The notes below the pieces were generated by a model, which searched no databases, was not told the origin of the DNA, and saw nothing but the letters and a program-made list of their open reading frames with translations. Both the position numbers and the translations under genes were made by a program. This document shows positions 51,142 to 60,001 of a DNA stretch of 64,000 nucleotides, one piece after another (within the stretch, counting starts at the first letter, position 1; each line of letters begins with the position of its first letter). The stretch is from Congzhengia minquanensis (lineage in GTDB: Bacteria > Bacillota > Clostridia > UBA1381 > UBA9506): positions 1-64,000 of the forward strand of contig NZ_JACRSU010000004.1 in the NCBI RefSeq assembly GCF_014384785.1. The letters run 5' to 3'.

Positions 51142-53197
51142 AAACTTAAAAAAAAGCACGCGCAGGCGCTATTTTGTGCTGTATGTCTTTGCCGCGGTGT
51201 TTTTTGTGATGATTTTTACAAGATTGTTTTCCCTGCAATTAAAAAGTGGGAAGCAATATCGCAGCGTGTCGGACGCAAGACTGTCTCTATCCGTGCCGGT
51301 AATTGCCCCGCGGGGTGAGATTACTGACCGTTACGGCAGGCCCTTTGTGACCAACCGCACCGGATATTTTGTTGTGCTGGAAAAAGTAAACGAAACAACC
51401 CAGGAACGACATGCATCTATCTTAAATGTGCTGAAAATTCTCACAGAAAAGGGCAGCACGGCGGAATATGAAGATAGTCTGCCCATTTCTTTTGATTCTC
51501 CTTTCCGGTTTCAATATCCCAAGGAAGAAAAAAATAAGGCCGAGCAGGAAAAAAAGTTTAAAACGGAAAATGGATTTGATGAAAACAGCACGGCAGCGGA
51601 CGTAATGAACGCGCTGTGCGAAAAATATAAAATTGACGAAAATTATTCAAACAAAGAAAAACGGCTAATTGCAGGCGTAAGGTTTGGAATGGAGAAAAAC
51701 GGGTTTTCCGTGTCTGCGCCCTATACCATTTTAGAAGACGCCGACATGGAAACAGTGACAAAAATTAAAGAGCACGCCGACCTGTTTCCCAGCGTTGCCG
51801 TGCATGAGCGGCCTGTGCGGGAATATCTCTACCCCCAAACCGCCACCCACATTTTAGGCAGGGTGGGCAAAATCAGCAGTACGGAGTATGACCAGCTGAA
51901 AAACAGCGGCTACGGCAGGAATGATTATATCGGAAAACAGGGCGCTGAAAAGGCCTTTGAACAATATCTGCGCGGCACAGACGGCGTGAGCAGCATTGAG
52001 CGGAAAATTGACGGTGAGTCGACGAACTTTATCGAATCGGTAGACCCCATACCGGGAAATACCGTAATTTTAACGTTGGATTTGGATTTGCAGCTGGCCG
52101 CAGAACAAACACTTAAGAAAACGGTGGAAGAGACAAAATCCTCCGCTTCTTCAAAAAACGGCGGGTCGGTGGTGGCGGTAGACGTAAACTCCGGCGAAAT
52201 TTTAGCCACCGCGTCTTATCCCACCTATGATATTACAGAATTCAGCGAAAAATATAATGAAATGGCGGAGGATCCATCAAAGCCTATGTTTAACCGCGCT
52301 CTCTCCGGGCTTTATGAGCCGGGCTCAACGTTTAAGCCCATCACCACCATTGCAGCAATCGACAGCGGCGTGCTGAAACCGGACGAAATAATGGAAACCA
52401 AGGGCGAATATAAATATCTTGACCGCACATTTAAGTGCAATATTTTCAGAACAAAGGGCATAACTCATGGCACAATCAACGTTTCTGAGGCCATTGGCGT
52501 GTCCTGCAACTATTTCTTCTATGAGGTTGGAAGACGCACAGGAATTGAAAAAATTGCCGAAACGGCTGAAAAGTTTGGGTTAGGCAGTCTCACCGGCGTT
52601 GAGCTTTCCGGCGAAGAGGCAAAGGGAAAAATCGCAACGCCGGAAAACAGGGAGCAAAACGGCGGGAAATGGTATCCGGGGGACGTGCTTCAGGCCGCTA
52701 TCGGTCAGTCGGACAACTTGTTTTCTCCCTTAGCATTGGCAAACTACACAGCCACGTTGGCCAACGGGGGAACAAACTATAAAACAAAGCTTTTAAAGGC
52801 TGTGAAATCAGAAACAGATGAAACCATTTTAAAATCGGCGCAGCCCCAAATTAACCAGATGGCAGGTGCGTCGAAAGAGGCGCTGACCGCAGTGAAGGAC
52901 GGAATGCTAAAGGTAACGGAACCGGGGGGAACGGCCTATTCCGTGTTTGCAGGCCTTCCCGTGTCTGTTGCGGGCAAAACAGGATCGGCCCAGGTACCCG
53001 GCGGCACAAACGGCCTGTTTGTCGGCTATGCCCCTGCGGAAAATCCCCAGATTGCCGTCAGTGTGGTGCTGGAAAACGGCGATTCGGGAACCAAGGCGGC
53101 AAGGGTCGCCCGGGAAGTATTGGAAAGCTACTTTGAAAAACCGAAAACTGACGATAAAAAACCAACAGAAGAAAAACCATATACGCTTCTTCCGTAA
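51134..53197 (+). CDS. mrdA: penicillin-binding protein 2 (elongation transpeptidase)
   Basis: A class B penicillin-binding protein, 687 residues from the GTG at 51134 (AGGAGGAG 8 bases upstream; another GTG three codons earlier lies within that site). After an N-terminal membrane anchor (about 13-37) comes a dimerisation domain, then the transpeptidase. The active-site Ser is in STFKP (Ser398), with SCN at 457-459 and KTG at 615-617. The C-terminus is short and Lys/Pro/Glu rich. It makes side-wall crosslinks with MreBCD. RodA, its usual glycosyltransferase partner, is not in the window. Confidence 0.96.
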   Translation: MNRNLKKSTRRRYFVLYVFAAVFFVMIFTRLFSLQLKSGKQYRSVSDARLSLSVPVIAPRGEITDRYGRPFVTNRTGYFVVLEKVNETTQERHASILNVLKILTEKGSTAEYEDSLPISFDSPFRFQYPKEEKNKAEQEKKFKTENGFDENSTAADVMNALCEKYKIDENYSNKEKRLIAGVRFGMEKNGFSVSAPYTILEDADMETVTKIKEHADLFPSVAVHERPVREYLYPQTATHILGRVGKISSTEYDQLKNSGYGRNDYIGKQGAEKAFEQYLRGTDGVSSIERKIDGESTNFIESVDPIPGNTVILTLDLDLQLAAEQTLKKTVEETKSSASSKNGGSVVAVDVNSGEILATASYPTYDITEFSEKYNEMAEDPSKPMFNRALSGLYEPGSTFKPITTIAAIDSGVLKPDEIMETKGEYKYLDRTFKCNIFRTKGITHGTINVSEAIGVSCNYFFYEVGRRTGIEKIAETAEKFGLGSLTGVELSGEEAKGKIATPENREQNGGKWYPGDVLQAAIGQSDNLFSPLALANYTATLANGGTNYKTKLLKAVKSETDETILKSAQPQINQMAGASKEALTAVKDGMLKVTEPGGTAYSVFAGLPVSVAGKTGSAQVPGGTNGLFVGYAPAENPQIAVSVVLENGDSGTKAARVAREVLESYFEKPKTDDKKPTEEKPYTLLP

Positions 53198-53227
53198 CAT
53201 AAATTTTTAACGTGAAACAGAAAGGAC

Positions 53228-53860
53228 ATGCTGCAAATGATTATTTTAAAAGGAAGCCCGAAAGGAATTTCCGTTTCGGTAGACGATACAGATTTTGAAA
53301 CAGGCCGCGCAGAGCTGATAGAAAAGCTTTCTGCCTCGAAAGAGTTTTTTAAAGACATTGCGCTGGAGGTCTTTCTAACCAGCAACTCCCTTACCGAAGC
53401 TGAGGTTTATCTGCTTCAGCCCGCGGTGCGCGAGGCCCTGTGCGAAACAGATGTTACGTTCATTGAAACAGAACCGAAAATGATTCCCAAAAAGCATTCT
53501 CCCTTAGACGAATTGGGTACGGATGAAGGCATTACAAAGTTTTGCAGAAAGACGGTGAAAGCCGGCGAAACGGTGGAATATGACAACAACTTGGTTGTCA
53601 TCGGTGATGTGGAGGCTGGTGCGAAGGTGATTGCCGGCGGAAATGTGTTTATTTTAGGCTCTTTATATGGCAGCGTGCATGCCGGTGCCGGCGGCAGAAA
53701 AGACGCCGCTGTGGTTGCAATGAAGCTTATGCCCGAGCGGCTTTTAATCTGCGATTTGTCGGTTAAAGTGAAGCAAAGTGCAATTAAGCGGTTGTTTTCT
53801 AATGTACCGGAAATTGCCTATATTGCCGGAAATGCTATAAAAATTGAACAATATACATAA
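53228..53860 (+). CDS. minC: septum-site-determining protein MinC
   Basis: MinC inhibits FtsZ polymerisation and needs MinD for membrane placement. The protein is 210 residues. The N-terminal domain (about 1-95) has ILKGSPKGISVSVDD; the C-terminal beta-helix (about 115-210) has VKAGETVEYDNNLVVIGDVEAGAKVIAGGNVFILGSLYG, the MinC C signature. The ATG has AAAGG close upstream; an ATG 9 bases further on is possible. It follows mrdA as in relatives, but minD and minE are not downstream. Confidence 0.95.
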   Translation: MLQMIILKGSPKGISVSVDDTDFETGRAELIEKLSASKEFFKDIALEVFLTSNSLTEAEVYLLQPAVREALCETDVTFIETEPKMIPKKHSPLDELGTDEGITKFCRKTVKAGETVEYDNNLVVIGDVEAGAKVIAGGNVFILGSLYGSVHAGAGGRKDAAVVAMKLMPERLLICDLSVKVKQSAIKRLFSNVPEIAYIAGNAIKIEQYT

Positions 53861-53920
53861 AAAAGAAGTTAAATAATTGTGAACTTTATATGAAATATAC
53901 AAAAAAAACGAAATTTGCTG

Positions 53921-53949
53921 TGGACTTCATACCTTATCTATGGTATAAT
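53921..53949 (+). promoter_or_regulatory. extended -10 promoter before mgsA
   Basis: TGGACT (53921-53926), a 17-base spacer, and TGGTATAAT (extended -10, hexamer 53944-53949). It would transcribe the hairpin element and mgsA. The -10 overlaps the left arm of the outermost inverted repeat. Confidence 0.65.
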
Positions 53950-54046
53950 ATGCACAGATAATCCTTGCTATGCAAGACTTCGGCTCCGCCGATTTGCGCT
54001 AAGCGCAGAAGTGCATATTGACGGCTTTGCAAGAATGTCCTTGCAA
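53947..54046 (+). repeat. compact multi-hairpin element between minC and mgsA
   Basis: An outer 9-bp inverted repeat (AATATGCAC at 53947-53955 and GTGCATATT at 54011-54019) encloses three consecutive hairpins of the same size, each a 5-bp stem with a 3-base loop: CTTGC-TAT-GCAAG (53964-53976), TCGGC-TCC-GCCGA (53980-53992) and TGCGC-TAA-GCGCA (53995-54007). A fourth, 7-bp hairpin TTGCAAG/CTTGCAA follows at 54027-54046. There is no open frame. It looks like a repeat-type element or a structured RNA leader; I do not recognise it. Confidence 0.6.
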
Positions 54047-54123
54047 GCAAATATTTTTGCTTTATGGTAAAATAACCACGAAATGATTCATTTATTTAAA
54101 AATTGCAGACAGGAGGGTATGGA

Positions 54124-54531
54124 ATGAATATTGCGTTGATCGCGCATGATAAGAAAAAGGAATTGATGGTGCAGTTCTGCATTGCATATAAAGGAATTCT
54201 TGCCAAGCACATGCTGTGTGCCACAGGAACAACCGGCGGGTTGGTGTCAGACGCAACGGGCCTTTCCGTTCACAGATTTTTGTCGGGCCCCCAGGGCGGC
54301 GACCAGCAGATTGGAGCAAGAATTGCCTATAATGAAATCGATTTGGTGCTGTTTTTCCGCGACCCTTTAACGGCACAGCCTCACGAGCCAGACGTTTCGG
54401 CCCTATTAAGGCTTTGCGACGTGCACAATGTGCCGTTAGCCACCAATGTTGCCACGGCCGAGGTTTTGGTGCGGGGATTAGAGCGCGGCGATTTAGACTG
54501 GCGTGACATTGTAAACCCAAAAGATAAATAA
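54124..54531 (+). CDS. mgsA: methylglyoxal synthase
   Basis: Converts dihydroxyacetone phosphate to methylglyoxal, a bypass of lower glycolysis. The protein is 135 residues from the ATG at 54124 (AGGAGGG 6 bases upstream). Motifs are [10 protein letters not shown] (3-12), the phosphate-binding [19 protein letters not shown], and the catalytic Asp in FFRDPL, then ATNVATAE. In Clostridia, mgsA commonly ends the mre-min-rodA cluster, the position it keeps here. Confidence 0.97.
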   Translation: MNIALIAHDKKKELMVQFCIAYKGILAKHMLCATGTTGGLVSDATGLSVHRFLSGPQGGDQQIGARIAYNEIDLVLFFRDPLTAQPHEPDVSALLRLCDVHNVPLATNVATAEVLVRGLERGDLDWRDIVNPKDK

Positions 54532-54546
54532 AAATCTGTAGAATAT

Positions 54547-54582
54547 AAAACGGCTGCTGTGCATTCGCACAGCAGCCGTTTT
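54547..54582. terminator. bidirectional terminator, mgsA and SLH gene
   Basis: A 16-bp perfect stem (AAAACGGCTGCTGTGC and its complement) with a 4-base loop, A-rich on the left and T-rich on the right, between convergent genes. Confidence 0.92.
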
Positions 54583-54590
54583 GTCATTTT

Positions 54591-56984
54591 TTATTTCTTT
54601 TTCGCCTTTTTCCGCTTGCTGATTTTCACAAGAACATAAGAGAGGAACAACAGCACAATGGTAATTAAAATGCAAAGCGCCGCCCGAAATTCAAAGTCAA
54701 AGGTTTCCTGCGCGTTCGAAACAGCGCTGTCCGCACCGGATTGCAGGGACGACACAGTGGTAACAGGTGAAACATCGTAAAGCAGCATAAACGTTTTATA
54801 AAGAATTTCCGCTCCCTCTGCCCGCGTAACCGCGCCGGAGGGAGAAAAGGCCCCCACATTGTTCACCAGGCCGCACTGGGCTGCAACGGCAATGTCCGGC
54901 CGCGCCCACTGGGAAATTTGGTCTGCGTCGGTAAAATTTAAATATGCATCGTCGTTTTCAGGATATGCATATCCTTTTTTTTCTGTCAGCGTTCTGCCGC
55001 AAAAGGTAACCACCTGTTCTTTAGAGACCGGCTCGCTGCCGCGGAATGTTCCGTCCGCATAGCCCGCCGCAATGTTTTGTTCCTCAGCGGAGGCAACATA
55101 GCGGTAAAATTCGCTGTTTTCCGGCACATCGGAAAACGCCGACTTTGCATCCACGTTGGTAGCATAAAACATCTTTACCAAAGCGGCCGTAAAATCATAG
55201 CGGCTTAGGGTAGCCTCCGGTTTAAAATTGTTGTGCTTGTCCAGAGTAAAAATCCCTTTCGATACCATAAAGCGAATGGCCTCCTTTGTGCCGGAGGGCA
55301 CGCCGCCAATGTCATTCATGGTGATGTCGTTTTCCACAATGTCATAGTCGCCGGAATAGTTGGTTGAAAATTCAATGGTTTTGTTCTTGGGGTCGAACTG
55401 CCCGCCCCAGTTGTCCGTGCCGCCTTTAAAGCTGGCCATAACGGTGGAATATTCGCTTTGAGCAGGAACGATAAACCACACAGGCGCGTTAATATAGTCA
55501 ATGGTCTGGTTGTTTTTGTCTGTAAACACAACAGAAAAAACATCGCCGTTTTTCTTAAATTCAATGCAGAACAAATCAAAAGAGGCTTCTAAATTTGCCA
55601 GGTCAGACGCGGTGATGTAAATGCCCAGGTTGTCGCTGAGCATCAGCCGAATTCCAGATACGCCGGCAAGCTTTTGGGCAACGCCCTTTTCATATTCAAT
55701 TCTGACAGGCTGTGACAGGTCAATATCAGCGCAAACCAGCTCCGGAATGGTGCGTGCTTTCCTGATTTGGGAAAACCCCTGGGAATCGCACAGCTTTAAC
55801 AGCCGCTCCATACAGTCCGCCGCGTTTTCCGCAATAAACGATACCCCATAGTCATTTACTGTCACCGTGTTGTTTTTTGCTCTGATTTCCGTCCGCGAGC
55901 TTCTGTTTACCGCATGCTCCATATATTCTGAAATGGCCTTTTTCCCGTTTTCGTTGGCGTTTTTTCCGGAGGAGGACAAAACTGCAGATAAATAGTTAAC
56001 ATAATCGTCAATTCCGCGGAACGACATGGTTTTCGTATAATCAATATAAACGTTTGAGGCCTCGTTTTCCTGGGTTTTCAGACCAGAAAGATACGAAATG
56101 TCAAGCTCGCTCTCGTGGCCGTAAATCACGGCGGCGCCCGGTCCACCGGAGGTGCTGTCAGCGTTGGTTACCACAGCATATTGTTTTGCATAGGGAAAGA
56201 CAAAAGATGCCTGCGCGGCGTCGTTTACATAAAACTGAACAAACACGTCTGTGCCGCTCAGCCGCGAAATTTTGTCAAAGCTTGCAAACAGGCCGTCTCC
56301 AACTGCTTTTTTTATTGCTTCCCGCTGCTGTTTTGAAAAGTCCGACGTGTCGTCGGAAAGGGCACTTAAAAAACGATACCGCTTCAAAAAGCTTTCGATG
56401 GCTTCAATTTTAGACCCGGCGGCGTCAATTTCCTTGGCTGATAATACACAGAGCGTAAAAGGTTTTAATGTAAATCCAGCCAGATATTCGGCCACCAGGC
56501 TGGTGCAGTCCGGCACGCTTTGGGGAGTTTCACCGCTGCCTTTAAAGGTGCCGGTGCGGTCGCTGTGCTCAATCGCCACAACCTCCACGTGGGGCAGCCC
56601 ATCTGAAAAGCTCATTTTATAGGTTACAATGTCCGAACCGTCTGCAATCTGGCCCATAAACTCCGTCAGGTTTGTCAGGCTGTTCTGTGCTGTTTTCAGG
56701 TTTTCAAAATATTGAATCGGAATATCTTTGTTATCTGTGATTTTTATCACGGAATTGTTTTGAAACGTATAGGCCGAAACAATTGCTTTATCTCCGGCTA
56801 TGAGCTCCGGCGTGCCGTCATAATCTAAGTCGGCCAAAATATATTTTGTTTGGCTTTTGGTCGGAATTTGGCTGATAATTCTTGTATATTCCGCTTCCCA
56901 CGGCTGTTCGTTTTCAGAAAATACGCCTGCAGGAAAAGACAGCATAATCAAAACAAACAGGAATATTGCAATGAGCTTTTTCAA
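54591..56984 (-). CDS. SLH-domain protein with C-terminal transmembrane anchor
   Basis: A 797-residue exported protein. I prefer the TTG at 56984, 7 bases after GGAGG; an ATG two codons earlier sits too close to that site. A signal peptide (about 1-23) is followed by a region with LADLDYDGTPELI (about 45-57), a Ca-binding-like DxDxDG loop, then a long region I do not recognise. Three SLH repeats follow (roughly residues 570-750; RYDFTAALVKMF, FSDVPENSEFYRYV, AGYADGTFRG). The last 30 residues are a transmembrane helix and a Lys-rich tail. SLH repeats bind wall polymer, so having both anchors is unusual. Confidence 0.88.
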   Translation of the reverse strand: MKKLIAIFLFVLIMLSFPAGVFSENEQPWEAEYTRIISQIPTKSQTKYILADLDYDGTPELIAGDKAIVSAYTFQNNSVIKITDNKDIPIQYFENLKTAQNSLTNLTEFMGQIADGSDIVTYKMSFSDGLPHVEVVAIEHSDRTGTFKGSGETPQSVPDCTSLVAEYLAGFTLKPFTLCVLSAKEIDAAGSKIEAIESFLKRYRFLSALSDDTSDFSKQQREAIKKAVGDGLFASFDKISRLSGTDVFVQFYVNDAAQASFVFPYAKQYAVVTNADSTSGGPGAAVIYGHESELDISYLSGLKTQENEASNVYIDYTKTMSFRGIDDYVNYLSAVLSSSGKNANENGKKAISEYMEHAVNRSSRTEIRAKNNTVTVNDYGVSFIAENAADCMERLLKLCDSQGFSQIRKARTIPELVCADIDLSQPVRIEYEKGVAQKLAGVSGIRLMLSDNLGIYITASDLANLEASFDLFCIEFKKNGDVFSVVFTDKNNQTIDYINAPVWFIVPAQSEYSTVMASFKGGTDNWGGQFDPKNKTIEFSTNYSGDYDIVENDITMNDIGGVPSGTKEAIRFMVSKGIFTLDKHNNFKPEATLSRYDFTAALVKMFYATNVDAKSAFSDVPENSEFYRYVASAEEQNIAAGYADGTFRGSEPVSKEQVVTFCGRTLTEKKGYAYPENDDAYLNFTDADQISQWARPDIAVAAQCGLVNNVGAFSPSGAVTRAEGAEILYKTFMLLYDVSPVTTVSSLQSGADSAVSNAQETFDFEFRAALCILITIVLLFLSYVLVKISKRKKAKKK

Positions 56985-57083
56985 TTCCATTCCTCCATCA
57001 ATTCATTCATTCTTCAATTATATATTTTTTTGTTATAAAAATCAATGTTTTTCGCAAAAAAGAGGCTAAGCTTTTCAATTTTA

Positions 57084-57112
57084 TTGACACCAAAATCTCC
57101 CTTTGATATAAT
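57084..57112 (+). promoter_or_regulatory. consensus promoter of the aldo/keto reductase gene
   Basis: TTGACA (57084-57089) and TATAAT (57107-57112) with a 17-base spacer, a full sigma-A match. Confidence 0.85.
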
Positions 57113-57135
57113 AAACAGGAAAGGAAGTGGGTTAC

Positions 57136-58077
57136 ATGATAAAGCTTTTTAACGGAATCAATGAGGTCGCCATGCAGAGGCTGACGTTCGGCCCGAACAC
57201 TTATGGCGACGAGGAGAATATGGATAAATATTTAATGTTTCTCGACATGTACACCGAGGCCGGCGGAAGCAGTGTTGACACGGCAAGGGTTTACAGCGGC
57301 GGTCAGACCGAGGAGGCCATTGGCAGATGGTTTAAAACCCGGAAAAACCGCGATAAAATTGTTCTCACAACAAAGGGAGGGCATCCACCGGCAGGGGATA
57401 TGCATAAGCCCCGGCTGGACAGGGAAAATATCTTTTCTGACATAAAGGCCAGCCTGGCGGCGCTGGGCACAGATTACACCGATGTGTATCTGCTTCACCG
57501 GGACTGCCGCGAAATGCCCGTGGGCGAAATTGTAGACACCTTAGACGAACTTGTGAAAACAGGGTTGGCAAAGGTGTGCGGCGTGTCGAACTGGAGAACG
57601 GACAGAATAAAAGAGGCAAATGAATATGCAAAGCAGCACAGCAAGGCGCGCATCTGTGTGAGCCAGATAAACTATTCCCTGGCAGAAACCACGCCGGAGC
57701 GATTGGGAGACGATACCTTAGTGTGCATGACCGATGCAGAATTCAATGCCTATATGGAAATGAAGCTTCCGGTTATGGCGTTTTCTTCCCAGGCAAAGGG
57801 CTTTTTTGCAAAGCTTGCTGCTGGGGAGGATTTAAAAAGCAAAGCAATAGAACGGTTTTTAACAGAGGAAAACTTAAAGCGGTTTGAGCGGGTAAAAGAA
57901 GTGGCAGCACAAACGGGTCTGTCGCCGTCTGCGGTGGCGCTGAGCTTTCTTACCTGCAATCCCCTGCCCATATCGGCTGTGTTTTCCTGCAGAACACAGG
58001 AGCAAATGAAAGACACGTTAACGGCAATGAATGCAAAGCTGGATGAAAAAACAGTGGCATATTTAGAAAAGGGCTGA
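57136..58077 (+). CDS. aldo/keto reductase
   Basis: A 313-residue NADPH-dependent oxidoreductase of the AKR superfamily. The ATG at 57136 lies 9 bases after AAGGAA. The catalytic tetrad is in DTARVYSGG (Asp and Tyr), LTTKGG (Lys) and YLLHRD (His). The NADPH pocket is in the C-terminal third with AFSSQAKGF and AVALSFLTCNPLPISAVFSCRTQEQM. It has its own promoter and shares a bidirectional terminator with the gene on the right. The substrate is not known. Confidence 0.93.
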   Translation: MIKLFNGINEVAMQRLTFGPNTYGDEENMDKYLMFLDMYTEAGGSSVDTARVYSGGQTEEAIGRWFKTRKNRDKIVLTTKGGHPPAGDMHKPRLDRENIFSDIKASLAALGTDYTDVYLLHRDCREMPVGEIVDTLDELVKTGLAKVCGVSNWRTDRIKEANEYAKQHSKARICVSQINYSLAETTPERLGDDTLVCMTDAEFNAYMEMKLPVMAFSSQAKGFFAKLAAGEDLKSKAIERFLTEENLKRFERVKEVAAQTGLSPSAVALSFLTCNPLPISAVFSCRTQEQMKDTLTAMNAKLDEKTVAYLEKG

Positions 58078-58082
58078 ACATA

Positions 58083-58121
58083 AAAAAAAGCGGCATAGAT
58101 TTTTCTATGCCGCTTTTTTTT
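58083..58121. terminator. bidirectional terminator after the aldo/keto reductase
   Basis: An AAAGCGGCATAG/CTATGCCGCTTT stem with a 6-base loop, A-run on the left and T-run on the right. It overlaps the stop codon of the convergent gene. Confidence 0.9.
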
Positions 58122-59898
58122 ATTGCACCTTAATTTTAAGTGTGACCTGCTGATTTTTAGGAATAGGAACACGTAAATGTGCGGACAAAAAGCCGCCGCA
58201 GGGGTGGAAAATCCGCTTGCCAATGGAGGTGTCGTGTGTGATAGGCTGAGAACATGTAATGGTAATAACGGCATTTTCGCGTTTTAACTGTGCTGCAGGG
58301 CCGCATACCGTTAAAGCTTCGGTATTTCTTGCAATCAGCGGAAGAATATAAACCGCGTCCTCTGCTGTGGTTGCCGCACAAATTTCAAATATACTGTCGC
58401 CAAGCTTATATGTAATCTGAAACCGTTCCGTTCCGCGCAGAAGAAAATTTTTTAAAACGCCTTGCGCGTTGTAAACCAGGGTAGTTTTATCCTCTAACGC
58501 TGTAATATTTGCAGTGGTGTCCAGGGTGTTTCTAAACACTTCTTTTCCGCGCTTCAGTTCTAATCTCGGAGTTTGACAAATATCGTTAAAATATGGCGGG
58601 ACTTGCATATTCAAGTTCTCAACCAAATCATATTCGTTTATACTGGCCGCTAAAATTACGCCTGCCTTATCATTCCAAAGCATGGTCAGGGCGCCTCCTG
58701 TGGGTGTTGTTGATGCATTTAATGCATTAAAATCATAACAGGAAAAGGACGCTTTAAAATGGCCTTTCGCGGCCAGCGTTACATTCACAGAAGAAAACGT
58801 TTTCATCCCCTTGCTGGTTTCTCTGGGCAGCAGTAGGTCTTTATCCCGCTTCATTTTTGATTCAATCAGCGGAATCAGCGACTTGGCATGGCAGAAGGTG
58901 TGGTGAATGCACGTCGGAAGCCGCGCGTCTGCATAGTGTGGCCCGCCGGTCAGCAGGCCATTATGGGTACTTTTTTTATAAAGTAAAAAGTTTCTGTGTG
59001 CAGCTTCTGCATACAGCGCATTGCGGTCTGACAAATAAGCGTAGGCGCCCTGACAGCCATCAGAGGTTCTGCTGCCGTAATAGGTCCATTTGGCGCTGCG
59101 TGATCCCCAGCTGTTGTCCCATGCGCCGTCTGGCAGCATAAAGGACAGATGCGCGTCCATGGAGCGAAGTAAGGCTTGCTCCACAGTTCGGTCTTCACCA
59201 ATATATTTTAAATATACCGCAAGGTTTGGCAGCGATTCCTCCACATTGTAGCCTAAGTCCACACCCCGGCAGCCCCGCGGAGTGATGCCGTAAGAATCAA
59301 GCCCCTGGGTTTCGCCGAAAATTAAACCGTCCTCCCCAATATGGTTTATGGCATAAAGCGCCAGCTCGCGTGCCCTTTGTTTATATTTTTCCTCACCTTT
59401 CACTGCCCATGCAACAGCCATTGCGGCGGCAGCCGCAATCCGGTAATTGATGTTGCAGCTTAGATTTTCGTTAAAATTTTTATAAATAAAATCTAAGGTT
59501 TCACAATATGATGCATTCCATTCCTCCCATTCGATAGGGCAAATTACATCCTTACAATGATAAAGAAGCTCGCCCAGCTGTATGTTAAAAAAGACGGTGG
59601 TTGCAAACCAAAGACAATTGGGGTCGTTTAAAAAGAAGCCTCCCGGTCTGTGGGTGTTGTGTTTTGTCCAGCAATACACGTCCTTTGCCGCTTCGTAATA
59701 TTTTTTATCCCCTGTTTTTTTATATAGATAAATAAGAGGGTACATGCAATCGTTAATTCTTCCGTGAATTCTGCCGCAGGCAGGACAAAAAATACCGCCG
59801 TAAATGGCAGGGGATTGCGGCTCTTTCATTTGTAATTTTATAAGAGTGTCACACCAGGTTTTTAAAATCTTAAAATAGTCGTTTTTTTCATAATTCAT
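58120..59898 (-). CDS. alpha/alpha-toroid carbohydrate-active enzyme (putative)
   Basis: A 592-residue protein without signal peptide. Residues about 20-340 are alpha-helical with repeating hairpins (CMYPLIYLYKKTGDKKYYEAAKD, INYRIAAAAAMAVAWAVKGEEKYKQRA, LPNLAVYLKYIGED), as in six-hairpin glycosidases and polysaccharide lyases. Residues about 350-592 are a beta-sandwich. A CPACGRIHGR motif (38-47) has a Cys pair. The catalytic residues and family cannot be fixed by eye. The AAGGAG site is 9 bases before the ATG. It is divergent from an AraC regulator with abutting promoters. Confidence 0.6.
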   Translation of the reverse strand: MNYEKNDYFKILKTWCDTLIKLQMKEPQSPAIYGGIFCPACGRIHGRINDCMYPLIYLYKKTGDKKYYEAAKDVYCWTKHNTHRPGGFFLNDPNCLWFATTVFFNIQLGELLYHCKDVICPIEWEEWNASYCETLDFIYKNFNENLSCNINYRIAAAAAMAVAWAVKGEEKYKQRARELALYAINHIGEDGLIFGETQGLDSYGITPRGCRGVDLGYNVEESLPNLAVYLKYIGEDRTVEQALLRSMDAHLSFMLPDGAWDNSWGSRSAKWTYYGSRTSDGCQGAYAYLSDRNALYAEAAHRNFLLYKKSTHNGLLTGGPHYADARLPTCIHHTFCHAKSLIPLIESKMKRDKDLLLPRETSKGMKTFSSVNVTLAAKGHFKASFSCYDFNALNASTTPTGGALTMLWNDKAGVILAASINEYDLVENLNMQVPPYFNDICQTPRLELKRGKEVFRNTLDTTANITALEDKTTLVYNAQGVLKNFLLRGTERFQITYKLGDSIFEICAATTAEDAVYILPLIARNTEALTVCGPAAQLKRENAVITITCSQPITHDTSIGKRIFHPCGGFLSAHLRVPIPKNQQVTLKIKVQ

Positions 59899-59920
59899 GT
59901 AATATCACTCCTTAAGGTCA

Positions 59921-59949
59921 ATTATACTTTAAAATACGAAAAAGTACAA
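59921..59949 (-). promoter_or_regulatory. promoter of the toroid enzyme gene
   Basis: On the minus strand TTGTAC (59944-59949) and TATAAT (59921-59926) with a 17-base spacer, 22 bases from the start codon. Confidence 0.7.
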
Positions 59950-59978
59950 TTGACAGCAGTATCATAAAATTGTATAAT
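59950..59978 (+). promoter_or_regulatory. promoter of the third AraC regulator gene
   Basis: TTGACA (59950-59955) and TATAAT (59973-59978) with a 17-base spacer. Its -35 directly abuts the -35 of the opposite promoter, so both cannot easily be occupied at once. Confidence 0.85.
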
Positions 59979-60001
59979 AGACCCATAGAAGGAGATGCAG
60001 T

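Noticed and set aside
53204..53219. parS-like sequence with ACGTGAAACA
   Set aside because: Only the right half matches; the left half (TTTTTA) is not palindromic, so it is not a ParB site.
53947..54046. hairpin element as a tRNA or tmRNA-like cloverleaf
   Set aside because: Stem lengths (5, 5, 5) and 3-base loops do not match tRNA arms; there is no T-loop, anticodon loop or CCA end.
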